11,885 nt of DNA from Verrucomicrobiota bacterium (GCA_016871475.1 VHDG01000035.1:1-11885), one strand, 5' to 3'. Counted from the first letter of the stretch, positions 1-8,600 are shown. Made by a program: numbers and translations. The notes: a model not told the origin generated them from the sequence alone.

Positions 1-1
1 C

Positions 2-2917
2 GACCCACTGTTCACTCCTACCGTCGCGCCGTTTCATGAGTTGCGGGTCTGCCTGCTTGATGATGGGGAGGTATGGATCGACAACGTGAGCGTCAGGGAG
101 GATCCGGGACTTGGGGGGCGGGAGCTGATCCAGAATGGAAACTTCGACTCCGGGCTGCTCCGATGGCGGAAGACCGGCACTCATATCACGACGCGTCCCG
201 AAGCAGATCCCGACAACCCGGGAAACACGGTGATGCGGCTGGTCGCCACCGGGCCGGGCAGTTATCTCAATAACATTGTTGAGACCACACTGAAGTCGGG
301 CAACACGGTGGTTCCGGTCCAGGCCGGGCGTGAGTACGAGATTTCCTTCGACGCGCGCTGGATCACTGGGACGCCGCTTCTGCGGTGGGAGCTTTACTAC
401 AACAAGGTGGCGCACACGGTTCGTCTGACCCAGCAGCAAGTACATGGAACTCCAGGCCGGAGGAACTCACGAGCAGTGGAGAATCTCGGGCCGACCTTCC
501 GTTGTCTGACTCATGTTCCCGCCGTTCCAAGATTGCGCGAGCCCATCCGTGTGGCCGTGCAGGCTTCTGATCCTGATCAGATCAAGGAGCTGACTCTCGC
601 CTTCGCTGCTGCTGGCAGACCTTGGATTCGTGTCCCGATGATGCAAACAACCAACGGCTGGTACGAAGCTCCCATCCCGCCTCAAACCAATGCTGTGCAG
701 ATCCAGTACTTCGTAGAAGGCCTTGATGCTTTCGATGCCTTGTCCACTTCTCCTCCGGGTGGAACGAATTCCAGGGCGTATCTCAAGGTGGAGTCCACGA
801 TTCCAGCCAGAAGGGTTCCGGTGCTTCGAATCCTGGCTGATGCAAGGGAGTCGGCCGGGCTGATGCCGCTGACGAACCTTCTGAGCGATGCGTATCTTCC
901 CTGCACGTTCATCTGGGATGACAGGGAGGTGATTCATGGAGCGGGCTTCCGCCTGCACGGCAGCATGTGGAGCCGCCAGAACCAGGACAGCGTTGGGTTC
1001 AACGTCCAGTTCCCCGCAGGCAATGCCTACAAGGGAATTCGTACCGGGATGATCCTGCGCAGACGTGACCACGGGGAGATTGTTTGTCGTCACATCCTGG
1101 CCAATGGCACGGATGTCATGGGGAACTACGACGAGTTCCTCTACCTGATCACTCCGCTTCAGGGCAACGCAGGCATTGCACGTGTCATTTTCGGCAATGA
1201 CGATGACATCTGGTTGAGGTCCAGTTTCAATGGCGAGAACGCGCAGGTGTTCAAGATGGAGGGCATCCGCGAGTTCACCACCTCCGACAACAACACCGCC
1301 GAAGGATACAAGCTCGCCATGCCCATCGGATGGATCCAGGCCTTCGATCCGCAGAATCAGGGTGATGACAAGGAACAGTATCGTTGGAGCACGCTGATCT
1401 CGAATCGCAGAGGCCAGGACGATTACTCACGGTATATCGCCATGGCGAAGGTATGGGGTCTGACCGGAGCGAATCTGCAGCAGGCGGTCCCTGGAGTGAT
1501 GGATGTCGAGCAATGGTCGAAGATCTTCAGTCTTCAGGCCCTCTGCGGGGTGGCGGATGTGTACACGATCGAGAATCCCCACAACCTCGGATACGCAGTC
1601 CGGCCTTCCGATGGATTGCTCCTCCCGTTGCAGAACGACTGGAGTTTCTATTTCCAGCTCTCCACTTCCCAACCTTTGATCGGGGGGCAGAACCTCTCAA
1701 AGATCTTCAATCTGCCTGTTTACAAGAGGGTCTATTATGGCGTGATTCAAGAATGGCTCCGGAGCACCTACAACCGCGACTACATGAGCCGCTGGGTCCA
1801 GCACTATGGGTTTCTGGCAGAGGATAACTACGGGGCCTTCCTTGACTATATCGTCCAGCGATCACAGTTCGCACGGACCCAGTTCCCGCGTCAGATCCCG
1901 TTCGAGATTACGAACAATGGGGGCACGAACTTCACCACCAACTCCCCGGTGGTTCTGGTGCAGGGTCGTGGATGGATCGATGTTCATCGGATTGTGTTCT
2001 CCGAGTCTTCCAATGAAGTGGCAGTCACATGGCTGGATGGCGAGCGTTGGCAGACGCTGGCGGCCTTGGCGCAGGGCACAAACGTGCTTTCCTACACAGC
2101 CTATTCACGCGCAGGAACCGTTGTCGGGAGCGACTCCATCGAGATCGTCAGCTCGGTGACCGACCGGTCTCAGCGGGATTCTCTGCGCATCGCCGAGCTC
2201 ATGTACCATCCGGCTGACCCGAGTTCAGCAGAGAGGGAGGCAGGATTTACAGACTCCGATGAGTTTGAATTCGTTGAGCTGGTGAACATCGGCACCCAGC
2301 CTGTCGCGTTGCGGGGTGCGCAGTTCACAGTGGGAATTCGATTCGCCTTCTCCGGGGGCAGCTTGACCCAGCTGGAGCCGGGAGCCCGGGTGTTGATCGT
2401 GAAGAACACGGCTGCCTTCGCTTTCCGTTATTCCGGTGCGGGGCCGGTGGCAGGCTCCTATGCCGGGTCCCTCAGCAATGGCGGTGAACGTGTGCGGCTG
2501 GTCGATGCATTTGGAGATACCATCGATGAAGTGACCTACTCGACGTCAGGGACCTGGCCTTGGGAGGCAGATGGCCTTGGGGCTTCCCTGGAACGAATCG
2601 ATCCAGGCGCTCCCGGTTCAGGTGCGACCGCCTGGACCGTCAGCCGGGATGCCGGCGGCACTCCTGGTCGTGCAGCACTCATCACTCCTGGACTCAGCGC
2701 AGCCGTGGAGAACAATGGAAGCGTCCGTCTCAAGACGGTCGTGCCTGCGGGATCTGCGTTCTTTGTGGAGTTCACGGAGCGACTGGAGACTCAGGAATGG
2801 CAGACACTGGCATCGCTGCCCAACCAGGCGTTCGCCTACTCCCAGACTTTCGTGCAAGCCCAGCCCGCTGGCGCTTTGCGAAGGTTCTATCGGATGCGTC
2901 CAGAGGCCTCCCGATGA
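2..2917 (+). CDS. Secreted CotH-like kinase / lamin-tail domain protein, 5' partial
   Basis: The frame is open to the left edge and ends at TGA 2915-2917, giving 971 residues in the window. The TTG at 41 is not a credible start, because the codons before it continue a domain. First comes the tail of a carbohydrate-binding-like module (EVWIDNVSV, about 68-96). A second such module follows (NGNFDSGLLRW, about 131-475) and closes with the GTPGRRNS motif usual before CotH domains in these proteins. A beta-sandwich segment spans about 490-790 and a CotH-like kinase domain about 800-1900. The kinase keeps the HGS motif near 957-965, but where relatives read LPWDxD it has LPLQND at 1622-1639, so the first Asp is Gln. 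A lamin-tail domain (AELMYHP onward) spans about 2189-2680. The C-terminus ends in the RFYRM pattern common in verrucomicrobial secreted proteins. CotH proteins phosphorylate protein partners; activity here is doubtful. The gene overlaps the next by ATGA. Confidence 0.88.
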   Translation, partial: DPLFTPTVAPFHELRVCLLDDGEVWIDNVSVREDPGLGGRELIQNGNFDSGLLRWRKTGTHITTRPEADPDNPGNTVMRLVATGPGSYLNNIVETTLKSGNTVVPVQAGREYEISFDARWITGTPLLRWELYYNKVAHTVRLTQQQVHGTPGRRNSRAVENLGPTFRCLTHVPAVPRLREPIRVAVQASDPDQIKELTLAFAAAGRPWIRVPMMQTTNGWYEAPIPPQTNAVQIQYFVEGLDAFDALSTSPPGGTNSRAYLKVESTIPARRVPVLRILADARESAGLMPLTNLLSDAYLPCTFIWDDREVIHGAGFRLHGSMWSRQNQDSVGFNVQFPAGNAYKGIRTGMILRRRDHGEIVCRHILANGTDVMGNYDEFLYLITPLQGNAGIARVIFGNDDDIWLRSSFNGENAQVFKMEGIREFTTSDNNTAEGYKLAMPIGWIQAFDPQNQGDDKEQYRWSTLISNRRGQDDYSRYIAMAKVWGLTGANLQQAVPGVMDVEQWSKIFSLQALCGVADVYTIENPHNLGYAVRPSDGLLLPLQNDWSFYFQLSTSQPLIGGQNLSKIFNLPVYKRVYYGVIQEWLRSTYNRDYMSRWVQHYGFLAEDNYGAFLDYIVQRSQFARTQFPRQIPFEITNNGGTNFTTNSPVVLVQGRGWIDVHRIVFSESSNEVAVTWLDGERWQTLAALAQGTNVLSYTAYSRAGTVVGSDSIEIVSSVTDRSQRDSLRIAELMYHPADPSSAEREAGFTDSDEFEFVELVNIGTQPVALRGAQFTVGIRFAFSGGSLTQLEPGARVLIVKNTAAFAFRYSGAGPVAGSYAGSLSNGGERVRLVDAFGDTIDEVTYSTSGTWPWEADGLGASLERIDPGAPGSGATAWTVSRDAGGTPGRAALITPGLSAAVENNGSVRLKTVVPAGSAFFVEFTERLETQEWQTLASLPNQAFAYSQTFVQAQPAGALRRFYRMRPEASR
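2902..2906 (+). promoter_or_regulatory. Probable Shine-Dalgarno site of the hydrolase gene
   Basis: AGAGG lies seven bases before the ATG at 2914, inside the last codons of the upstream gene. It supports 2914 over the in-frame ATG at 2959 and over any earlier start. The ATGA overlap and this site suggest that both proteins are made from one transcript with coupled translation. Confidence 0.5.
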
Positions 2918-4086
2918 ACCCCGTTCATCCCTCAAGGTTCACGCCAATACGCGAATGGATGTCGCCGGACACCTCACAAAGGCTTGATCGTCGGGAGTTG
3001 CTGCGCACTTCTCTGCTGCTCGGGGGGATCGCGGCGGGATCTAGTGGATGTCATTCATCCCGTCTGACACCCGCTCTGTCTTCTGCGGACGATGCTTTTC
3101 TTGGCGAGCTTGAGCGAACCGGGTGCCGGTACTTTGTGGAGGCGGCTCATCCGGAGACGGGGCAGGTGTTGGACCGACGGTTGGCGGATGGGCAACCGGA
3201 GAGCCGAACCGTGAGCAGCATCGCAGCCACAGGTTTCGGCCTTTCCGCACTCTGCATCGCAGACGTCCGTGGATACGCACCTCGGGAAACTCTGCGGAAG
3301 CAGGTCATCCGGACCTTGGCCTGGCTGCGTCATCACCAGCCCCAGCATGAGGGCTTTTATTACCACTTTTTCCATTGGGGAAATGGGGAGCGAATGTGGA
3401 AGTGTGAACTTTCATCCGTCGACTCCGCCCTGCTTTTCTGCGGGGTGCTCCATGCACGTGCCCATTTCGATGGAGATCCTCTGATCCAATCGCTTGCGAC
3501 ATCCATCGTGGAGCGCGCGCGTTGGCCCTGGTTCTTGAATGGCAGTGCCACCTTCTCAATGGGATGGAAGCCGGAGAGCGGCTTCCTGGCATCGCGATGG
3601 GACCACTACTGTGAGCTGATGTTGATCTATCTGCTCGGTTTGGGATCCGGCACCCATCCGCTGAATCCGGCGAGCTGGAGGGCTTGGACGCGTCCGATCC
3701 GCACATACTTTGGTGAGAGGTTCGTCTGGTCACCCGCGCCGCTTTTTGTTCATCAGTTCTCTCACGCATGGTTTGATTTTGCCGGCAGACGGGATGACGG
3801 GGTTGATTGGTTTGAAAACTCCGTGGCCGCGACACGGGCACACATCAAGTGGAGTTTGGATCAGCGTGGACGATTCGAGCGTTGGTCTGAAGACTTGTGG
3901 GGTGTGACGTCGAGCGATTCCGCAAAAGGCTACGTAGGTTGGGGAGGACCTCCGGATAGCGGGCCGCTGGATGGAACCATCGTCCCATGTGCTGCGGCGG
4001 GCTCGTTGCCGTTCCTTCCGACCGAGTGTTTGCGCACTCTTCGGTTTCAGCGTGAAAAATACGGGGATAAGATCTGGAAACGATAG
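2914..4086 (+). CDS. Tat-exported glycoside hydrolase, PF10091 'glycoamylase' type, truncated by in-frame TAG
   Basis: This 390-residue product starts at the ATG that overlaps the upstream stop codon. Residues 25-46 form a twin-arginine signal (DRRELLR, then a hydrophobic stretch) ending in GSSGC, so Cys46 may be lipidated, although the lipobox is not canonical. The mature part carries the conserved blocks of the PF10091 family, an (alpha/alpha)6 barrel that includes GH144 beta-1,2-glucanases: SSVDSALLF (167-175), RWDHYCELMLIYLLGLGS (228-245), LFVHQFSHAWFDF (277-289), ENSVAATRAH (301-310), WGVTSSDSAKGYVGWGGPP (329-347) and DGTIVPCAAAGSLPF (353-367). Members normally continue with a YGFVDAFN-like segment. 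Here the Tyr position is TAG (4084-4086), and the rest of the domain follows in the same frame. The protein probably acts in the periplasm or outside the cell on a glucan; the substrate cannot be read from the sequence. It may be inactive as made. Confidence 0.85.
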   Translation: MNPVHPSRFTPIREWMSPDTSQRLDRRELLRTSLLLGGIAAGSSGCHSSRLTPALSSADDAFLGELERTGCRYFVEAAHPETGQVLDRRLADGQPESRTVSSIAATGFGLSALCIADVRGYAPRETLRKQVIRTLAWLRHHQPQHEGFYYHFFHWGNGERMWKCELSSVDSALLFCGVLHARAHFDGDPLIQSLATSIVERARWPWFLNGSATFSMGWKPESGFLASRWDHYCELMLIYLLGLGSGTHPLNPASWRAWTRPIRTYFGERFVWSPAPLFVHQFSHAWFDFAGRRDDGVDWFENSVAATRAHIKWSLDQRGRFERWSEDLWGVTSSDSAKGYVGWGGPPDSGPLDGTIVPCAAAGSLPFLPTECLRTLRFQREKYGDKIWKR

Positions 4087-4263
4087 GGCTTTGTGGATGC
4101 CTGGAATCCTCACACGGGTTGGGTGAACCCGGATGTGGTCGGGATCGATGTGGGGATCACGGTTCTCATGGCGGCCAATCTTCGGGATCGCCTGGTCTGG
4201 CGTACTTTGGAGGATGTTCCCGAGGTCAGACGTGGCTTTGCGGCGGCGGGGCTTGGCGCGTGA
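4087..4263 (+). pseudogene. Stranded C-terminus of the PF10091 hydrolase, downstream of the amber codon
   Basis: Reading on in frame after the TAG gives 58 codons beginning GFVDAWNPHTGWVNPDVVGI and ending at TGA 4261-4263. It contains IDVGITVLMAANLRDRLVWRT, the usual family ending (YGFVDAFNP...IDqGpxllmieN...gliW). There is no frameshift, second stop or obvious decay. With TAG read as Tyr (TAC or TAT), one base change restores a 449-residue protein. The segment has no start of its own and is best seen as part of the upstream gene: a recent nonsense mutation, a sequencing error, or a site of readthrough. Confidence 0.85.
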
Positions 4264-4280
4264 AGTTTAGGAACTGCGGC
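4264..4280. other. Short gap between convergent genes
   Basis: Only 17 bases separate the TGA that would end the restored hydrolase frame from the TGA of the ROK gene on the opposite strand. I see no hairpin followed by a T-run on either strand here, so termination must be factor-dependent or lie inside one of the genes. Confidence 0.5.
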
Positions 4281-5312
4281 TCAGGCGTTTCCACTCGAAT
4301 GCAGTGTGTTGTGGGCTTTGGACCGGTGTGCCTGTAGTTCCGCCCTGGCCAGGTAGGCTGCACCGGTGATGCCGGCGTGATCCCCCAGAACACTGGCCTT
4401 GATTTCCACCCCTGTCAGGGCGCCCGGCATGGCGTGTTTGCGGGCCGTGCGAATGATTGTCGGCAACATTTCATGTTCGAGAGCTTCGATGACTCCCCCT
4501 CCGAGAATCACGACCTCAGGGCCCAGCACATTTGCCAGGTTCGACACAGCGAGGCCGATGGCTTCCGCTGCCTCACGGACGAGCCGGTTCACGAGCCGGT
4601 CGCCGCGGCGGATGGCCTTCCGAAGATCACCGCTTCGCATGTCCTTCAGATCACGTCCCAAGATCTCATGGAGTTGGGTTTTCTTTCCCTGTTCCACCGC
4701 TTTCCGAATGCTGTTGAACAGCGCGTTGCGGCTGGCGAGCGCCTCGAAGCAACCGCGGTTTCCGCAGCCACACAGCGGACCGGATCGATCGATCACCATG
4801 TGACCGATCTCGCCAGCGCATCCTGTGAATCCCCTGTAGGGCTCCCCTCCAATAACCAGACCTCCTCCAATCCCGGTGCCGATGAACAGGCCCAGGGCAT
4901 TGGCCGGTTTGCTTTTCAGTTCCACATGGTAAACCCCGAGCATGGATACACTGCAGTCGTTACCCAGGAACACGGGTGCGTTAAGTTTTTTCGAAAGGTT
5001 CCCGGCCAGAGGAATGCCCCTCCATCCGAGATTGGGAGCAAAGTTCACAACGCCTTTCCCGGAATTCACGGATCCCGGAGCGCCAATTCCGATGGCGCTG
5101 ATCTGGTTCATTTTCAGATCGCACTCGTCAATGGCGTCCTCGATGCATCGGAGAATGCGGCCGAGCACTCCTGAAGGACCCCTGGAGGCCTTGGTGCTTA
5201 CCTTGTAGGTTCCGATCAGCTTCAACTGCGAATCAAAAACTCCTGCAAGAATCTTTGTTCCTCCCAGATCGATGCCCAGATAGAACGGCGGTTTCGTCGG
5301 AGTGCTTTGCAT
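4281..5312 (-). CDS. ROK-family sugar kinase (glucokinase-like)
   Basis: A complete 343-residue cytoplasmic protein that should phosphorylate a hexose or amino sugar with ATP. Numbering from the ATG at 5312: the phosphate-binding loop is DLGGTK (15-20), GIGAPGSVN spans 75-83, and NLGWRG lies at 94-99. The catalytic Asp is 119 in LGNDCS, where many relatives have NDAN. The second nucleotide loop is GTGIGGG (145-151), and EIGH (168-171) precedes the zinc motif CGCGNRGCFE (181-190). His171 plus Cys181, 183 and 188 form the structural zinc site typical of ROK kinases. No N-terminal helix-turn-helix is present, so it is a kinase rather than a ROK repressor. The ATG gives a usual N-terminus; an in-frame GTG at 5342 would add ten residues, and neither start has a well-spaced Shine-Dalgarno. 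The exact sugar is not deducible; glucose is a guess from the neighbouring hydrolase. Confidence 0.9.
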   Translation of the reverse strand: MQSTPTKPPFYLGIDLGGTKILAGVFDSQLKLIGTYKVSTKASRGPSGVLGRILRCIEDAIDECDLKMNQISAIGIGAPGSVNSGKGVVNFAPNLGWRGIPLAGNLSKKLNAPVFLGNDCSVSMLGVYHVELKSKPANALGLFIGTGIGGGLVIGGEPYRGFTGCAGEIGHMVIDRSGPLCGCGNRGCFEALASRNALFNSIRKAVEQGKKTQLHEILGRDLKDMRSGDLRKAIRRGDRLVNRLVREAAEAIGLAVSNLANVLGPEVVILGGGVIEALEHEMLPTIIRTARKHAMPGALTGVEIKASVLGDHAGITGAAYLARAELQAHRSKAHNTLHSSGNA

Positions 5313-5432
5313 GCCGCAGCTTAGTAAGACCCTTCTTCGCACGGCAATGCATGAGTTGTGGGTTGTGGTCGCTCCCAGGGGGGGGCGGGACGTGTGGTTC
5401 GGGCTTAGGCATCAGCGTGCTGGGGTTGTCGA

Positions 5433-5532
5433 GAGCACACCCTGAAGGGTGGACAACGAGCGGCGCGCCCGACTTCGAAGCGAGCGACGAGAAGGCTGAG
5501 TCGGGGTTTGTTGTCCATCCTTTAGGATGCTC
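5433..5532. repeat. Long imperfect inverted repeat, possible REP-like element
   Basis: The left arm at 5439-5457 (ACCCTGAAGGGTGGACAAC) is matched by the reverse complement of the right arm at 5510-5528 (GTTGTCCATCCTTTAGGAT), with GAGCA (5433-5437) and TGCTC (5528-5532) extending the stem. Inside the loop, CCCGACT (5468-5474) pairs with AGTCGGG (5499-5505). Each arm also holds a mini-palindrome: ACCCT-GA-AGGGT and ATCCT-TT-AGGAT. They differ by a C-G to T-A change on both sides, so pairing is kept. This could be a pair of inverted REP-like units or a small nonautonomous element; no transposase is nearby. Confidence 0.6.
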
Positions 5533-5549
5533 GGGCTTCGCCCGCTCGT
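5532..5549. repeat. GC-rich hairpin with a competing long-range partner
   Basis: CGGGC-TTC-GCCCG (5532-5544) makes a tight hairpin. The overlapping CCGCTCGT (5542-5549) is also the exact reverse complement of ACGAGCGG at 5456-5463, which lies at the base of the loop of the larger inverted repeat. The two pairings exclude each other, and the second would form a pseudoknot with the large stem. No T-run follows, so this is not a typical intrinsic terminator. Confidence 0.5.
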
Positions 5550-5650
5550 GAAGCGGCTGGAATCACACCCGCCACTTTTGAGACACCACGGGTAGGCGAT
5601 GGCTTGAAACTGGCAGCTCTGCATGGCACCTTGCCGCGCGTTTTCTGCCC

Positions 5651-5679
5651 TTTGCCCTGGGTTTTGAACTGATTTATAT
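5651..5679 (+). promoter_or_regulatory. Candidate sigma-70-type promoter of the giant CotH/LTD gene
   Basis: TTTGCC (5651-5656) and TTATAT (5674-5679) are 17 bases apart. Transcription would start around 5685-5688, at or next to the ATG. That would make the mRNA leaderless or nearly so, which agrees with the lack of a Shine-Dalgarno sequence before 5688. Neither box is a strong match. Confidence 0.25.
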
Positions 5680-5687
5680 CCAGCTCT

Positions 5688-8600
5688 ATGTGTTCCTCTC
5701 CCATCTGGCGATGCTTGTTGGTCGCTGCCCTATGTTGCATCGCTGTCTCCTCTTCTGCTCAACTGCTCATCACAGAAATTCACTACCACCCTGTCGAGGA
5801 ACCGGCTTTCAAGCCGGATGGGTCTCCTGTCATGGATTTGTACGAGGATGTGCATGAGTTCCTGGAGATTCACAACCCGACCGGCAATGCTGTTGCCCTG
5901 AAAGGGTGGGACATACGAGGGGGCATCCGGTTCGATTTCCCAAGTAATGCAATCGTTCAGCCCGGGGAATTCCTCGTTGTCGCCAAAGATCCCATCCGCC
6001 TCAAAGCGGTAGCCGCCTACAACCTGGGTGCAGCCACGGTTTACGGGCCGTACGAAGGGTGGCTCAGAAACAATTCGGATGTCGTCCGGCTGAGAGACGA
6101 CAGGGGAGTCTTATCCGATTCGGTCAGCTATTCCGCTGAGTTCCCCTGGGCGATCAGTGCCGATGCGTTGGGTGCTGGACCGGATTTCACCGGGATTGAC
6201 CCCGCAACGCTTCAGTATCGTGGGCGTTCCTTGGAGCGAGTCAGCTTCGGTCACAATCCGAATGACCCGGCGAACTGGCTGGCATCGCCTCTTCCGGGTA
6301 ATCCAAGTCCGGGCCGGCCCAACGCGGTTTCCAGGAGCGTTCCCAAACCCGTCGTGGTTCGGTTCAGCGCACTACAAGCCTCCAATGAATCACCGGTGAT
6401 ACGATCCAATGAACCCGTTCAGATTCTTGTCCAGTGGTCAGCTGATACAGGGGTTTCGCAAGTCCGAGTCGAATCGTTTGTCGAGAACATCAATGCCTCC
6501 AATGAGGTCCGTTCCACCAACAGCATGAGCACGGTTGGGAGTGCCCTTTTCACCGCGACACTTCCCAGCCAGCCGAACCGCTCCATCATCCGATACCGTT
6601 TTCTCGCTGATCGTGGCACGGGATCCGAAGTGGTTTCACCGAGATCTGATGATCCTTATGGATGGCATGCCTATTATGTTTCTCCCGAGCGGACCAGTCA
6701 GAATCCGGCGTACGACGTGTTTGTTTCCAGTGCCAGCCTGACGAAGCTTGATCAGAACATCAGTCAATCGCCTCGCCGTGTCACGAGCCCGGATCCTCCG
6801 GGGATACCCCGTGCATCGTGGAACGCCACTGAACCCGCTCTCTTTGTTCATGACGGTGTGGTTTACGAGATGCGGATTCGTTACCACGGAAGCCGCTACA
6901 ATCGCAGCGCCGGCAGAAAGTCGTTCAAGTTCCAGTTTCCGCGATACCGGCTTTTCAATGACTACCAGGGCGTTTTTGAAACCGACAAGGGGACAGCATT
7001 CATCGTAGGGCATGGGATTTTTGCCGCTGCAGGGTTGCCCACATCGAAGGTTCGTTACATTGATCTCTACCTCAATAACGACCCCGTGCTGAGACGTCTG
7101 GAGCAGGAGGAAATGGATGATCGCCTTCTCCGCCGGTTCGATCGCGAGCAGCGACTGGCGGACCCGGAACGAACTCCTCAGGAGCCCGGCGAGATTTACA
7201 AGTCAACGGGCACCATTCAGGCGTTGAATCCAGATGGCGAGGGTCCGTACGGGGTGGGGGATGAGCGCAGGCTGGCGGCCAAGTCCATCTGGAAGCCGGT
7301 CGACCGATACGCGTGGACGTACACCATTCAGAGTGCGGAATGGAAGGGTGGTTATCATGTGGAACGGATGATCAATGGATTGTGGAGTGCCCGTGGTGAT
7401 TCTCATACCTCGCCGAATCCACAGCTGGCTTCGTTGCGGACCTGGCTGGCGCAGAACTTCGACATCGATAGCACGCTGACCTACCTCGCGATCATCAACT
7501 GGATGGGCCCGTGGGACGACACCACTCAAAACCACTTCATCTGGCAACAGCGCAACGGGAAGTGGGGAATGCTTCCCTGGGACTTTGACGCGATGTTCGG
7601 GGGCGGTGACAACAGCCCGTCCACAGCATCGATCTACATGGGTGAGAATGGTGACCCAAATAATAATTTTCGGGGACCCAACTGGCTCAAGGACAGTTTC
7701 TTCAAGGCCTACCGCGAGGAGTACAAGCGGAAACTGTTTTTGCTCAACAACACTCTGCTGCATCCCGACAACCTCCGGGCGCTGGGCTTCTACAGCTCAA
7801 TCGCTGGCCACGCGGACACAAGGTTCGCAAGCGTTAATCAGCAGTGTGGACTCGGAGTGTTTCGTCGACCGCTTCGCCCAATAGCCGTGTCGCCGGGAAA
7901 TGGTGCGTCGGCTCTGCCTCCCATGGAGCTTCGATCCTCCGTCTATGCACACGAGGCCAGTCCCGCGCCCGCTCACGCATCCACATTGTGGCTGATCCGG
8001 GATTCGGAGGGATCCTTTGAGGCCCCCGTCTTTCGATCCCTGTCCACAAACAATCTGACTCAAATGCCGATTCCCTTCGCCGAGCTCGAGTTTGGCAAAT
8101 CGTATTCTTGGAGATGCCAGCACATTGATGCGAATGGCCATCCATCCGTTCCCTCTCTGGAATCCTCATTCACATTCGGTCCTGCTTCCAGCATTCGGCC
8201 CATCGTAACGATCAGTGATGCGAGCAGTTGGAGATATCAGCAGACCCTGGCTGACCCCCCGGGCTGGAAGAACCTGGATTTTAATGACTCTTCCTGGTCA
8301 ACCGGTGCCCCGCTGCTGGGAGTGGAGCCGTCGCCGTTGTCAGAACCGATTCGCACACCGCTGACCCTTGGGCGGAACACCTACTATTTTCGGCATGGGT
8401 TCAACTACTCTGGCAATCCGCAGGGAGTCCGGCTGCGGTTGAGCTTCATGATTGATGATGGAGCCGTGATTTATCTGAACGGTGATCCGCTCTTGAGCGT
8501 GCGCATGCCTGCGGGTGTGCCGATTTACAGCACGGCAGCGAACACCAATGTGGACAATGCGGTGCGTCAGGGGCCTTTTGAGGTTTCAGCACCCAGTCTG

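Larger units (their letters stand above)
5313..5687. other. Intergenic region between divergent genes, rich in inverted repeats
   Basis: This noncoding stretch separates the ROK kinase (minus strand) from the giant CotH/LTD gene (plus strand). It holds a run of eight G at 5378-5385, a nested hairpin structure at about 5433-5549, and a possible plus-strand promoter just before 5688. The small open frames that cross it have no recognisable protein features and no ribosome-binding sites. No clear promoter for the ROK gene was found. Confidence 0.6.

Noticed and set aside
41..43. TTG as the true start of the first CotH/LTD gene
   Set aside because: Codons 2-40 are open in the same frame, and the residues after 41 are the end of a carbohydrate-binding-like domain, so the gene begins outside the window.
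467..1093. 208-codon minus-strand open frame
   Set aside because: It lies opposite the well-conserved CotH gene, has no recognisable domain and is a by-product of high GC content.
2560..2913. Extended N-terminus for the hydrolase gene, starting at 2560
   Set aside because: This part overlaps the LTD and C-terminus of the upstream gene in another frame and has low-quality protein sequence. The Tat signal and Shine-Dalgarno place the start at 2914.
4084..4086. TAG as a pyrrolysine codon
   Set aside because: The position is normally Tyr in the family, the protein is not a methylamine methyltransferase, and nothing nearby supports Pyl machinery. Mutation or error is more likely.
4377..5174. 265-codon plus-strand open frame opposite the ROK kinase
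   Set aside because: The minus strand carries all ROK motifs; the plus-strand product has no recognisable features.
5433..5549. Intrinsic terminator or insertion sequence in the intergenic hairpins
   Set aside because: No T-run follows any stem on either strand, and no transposase gene or target-site duplication is visible.
7585..7884. Plus-strand open frame inside the giant gene, suggesting a break or frameshift near 7860
   Set aside because: Codon-by-codon reading shows the main frame continues without interruption through this point (VNQQCGLGVFRRPLRP); the other frame is a shadow.
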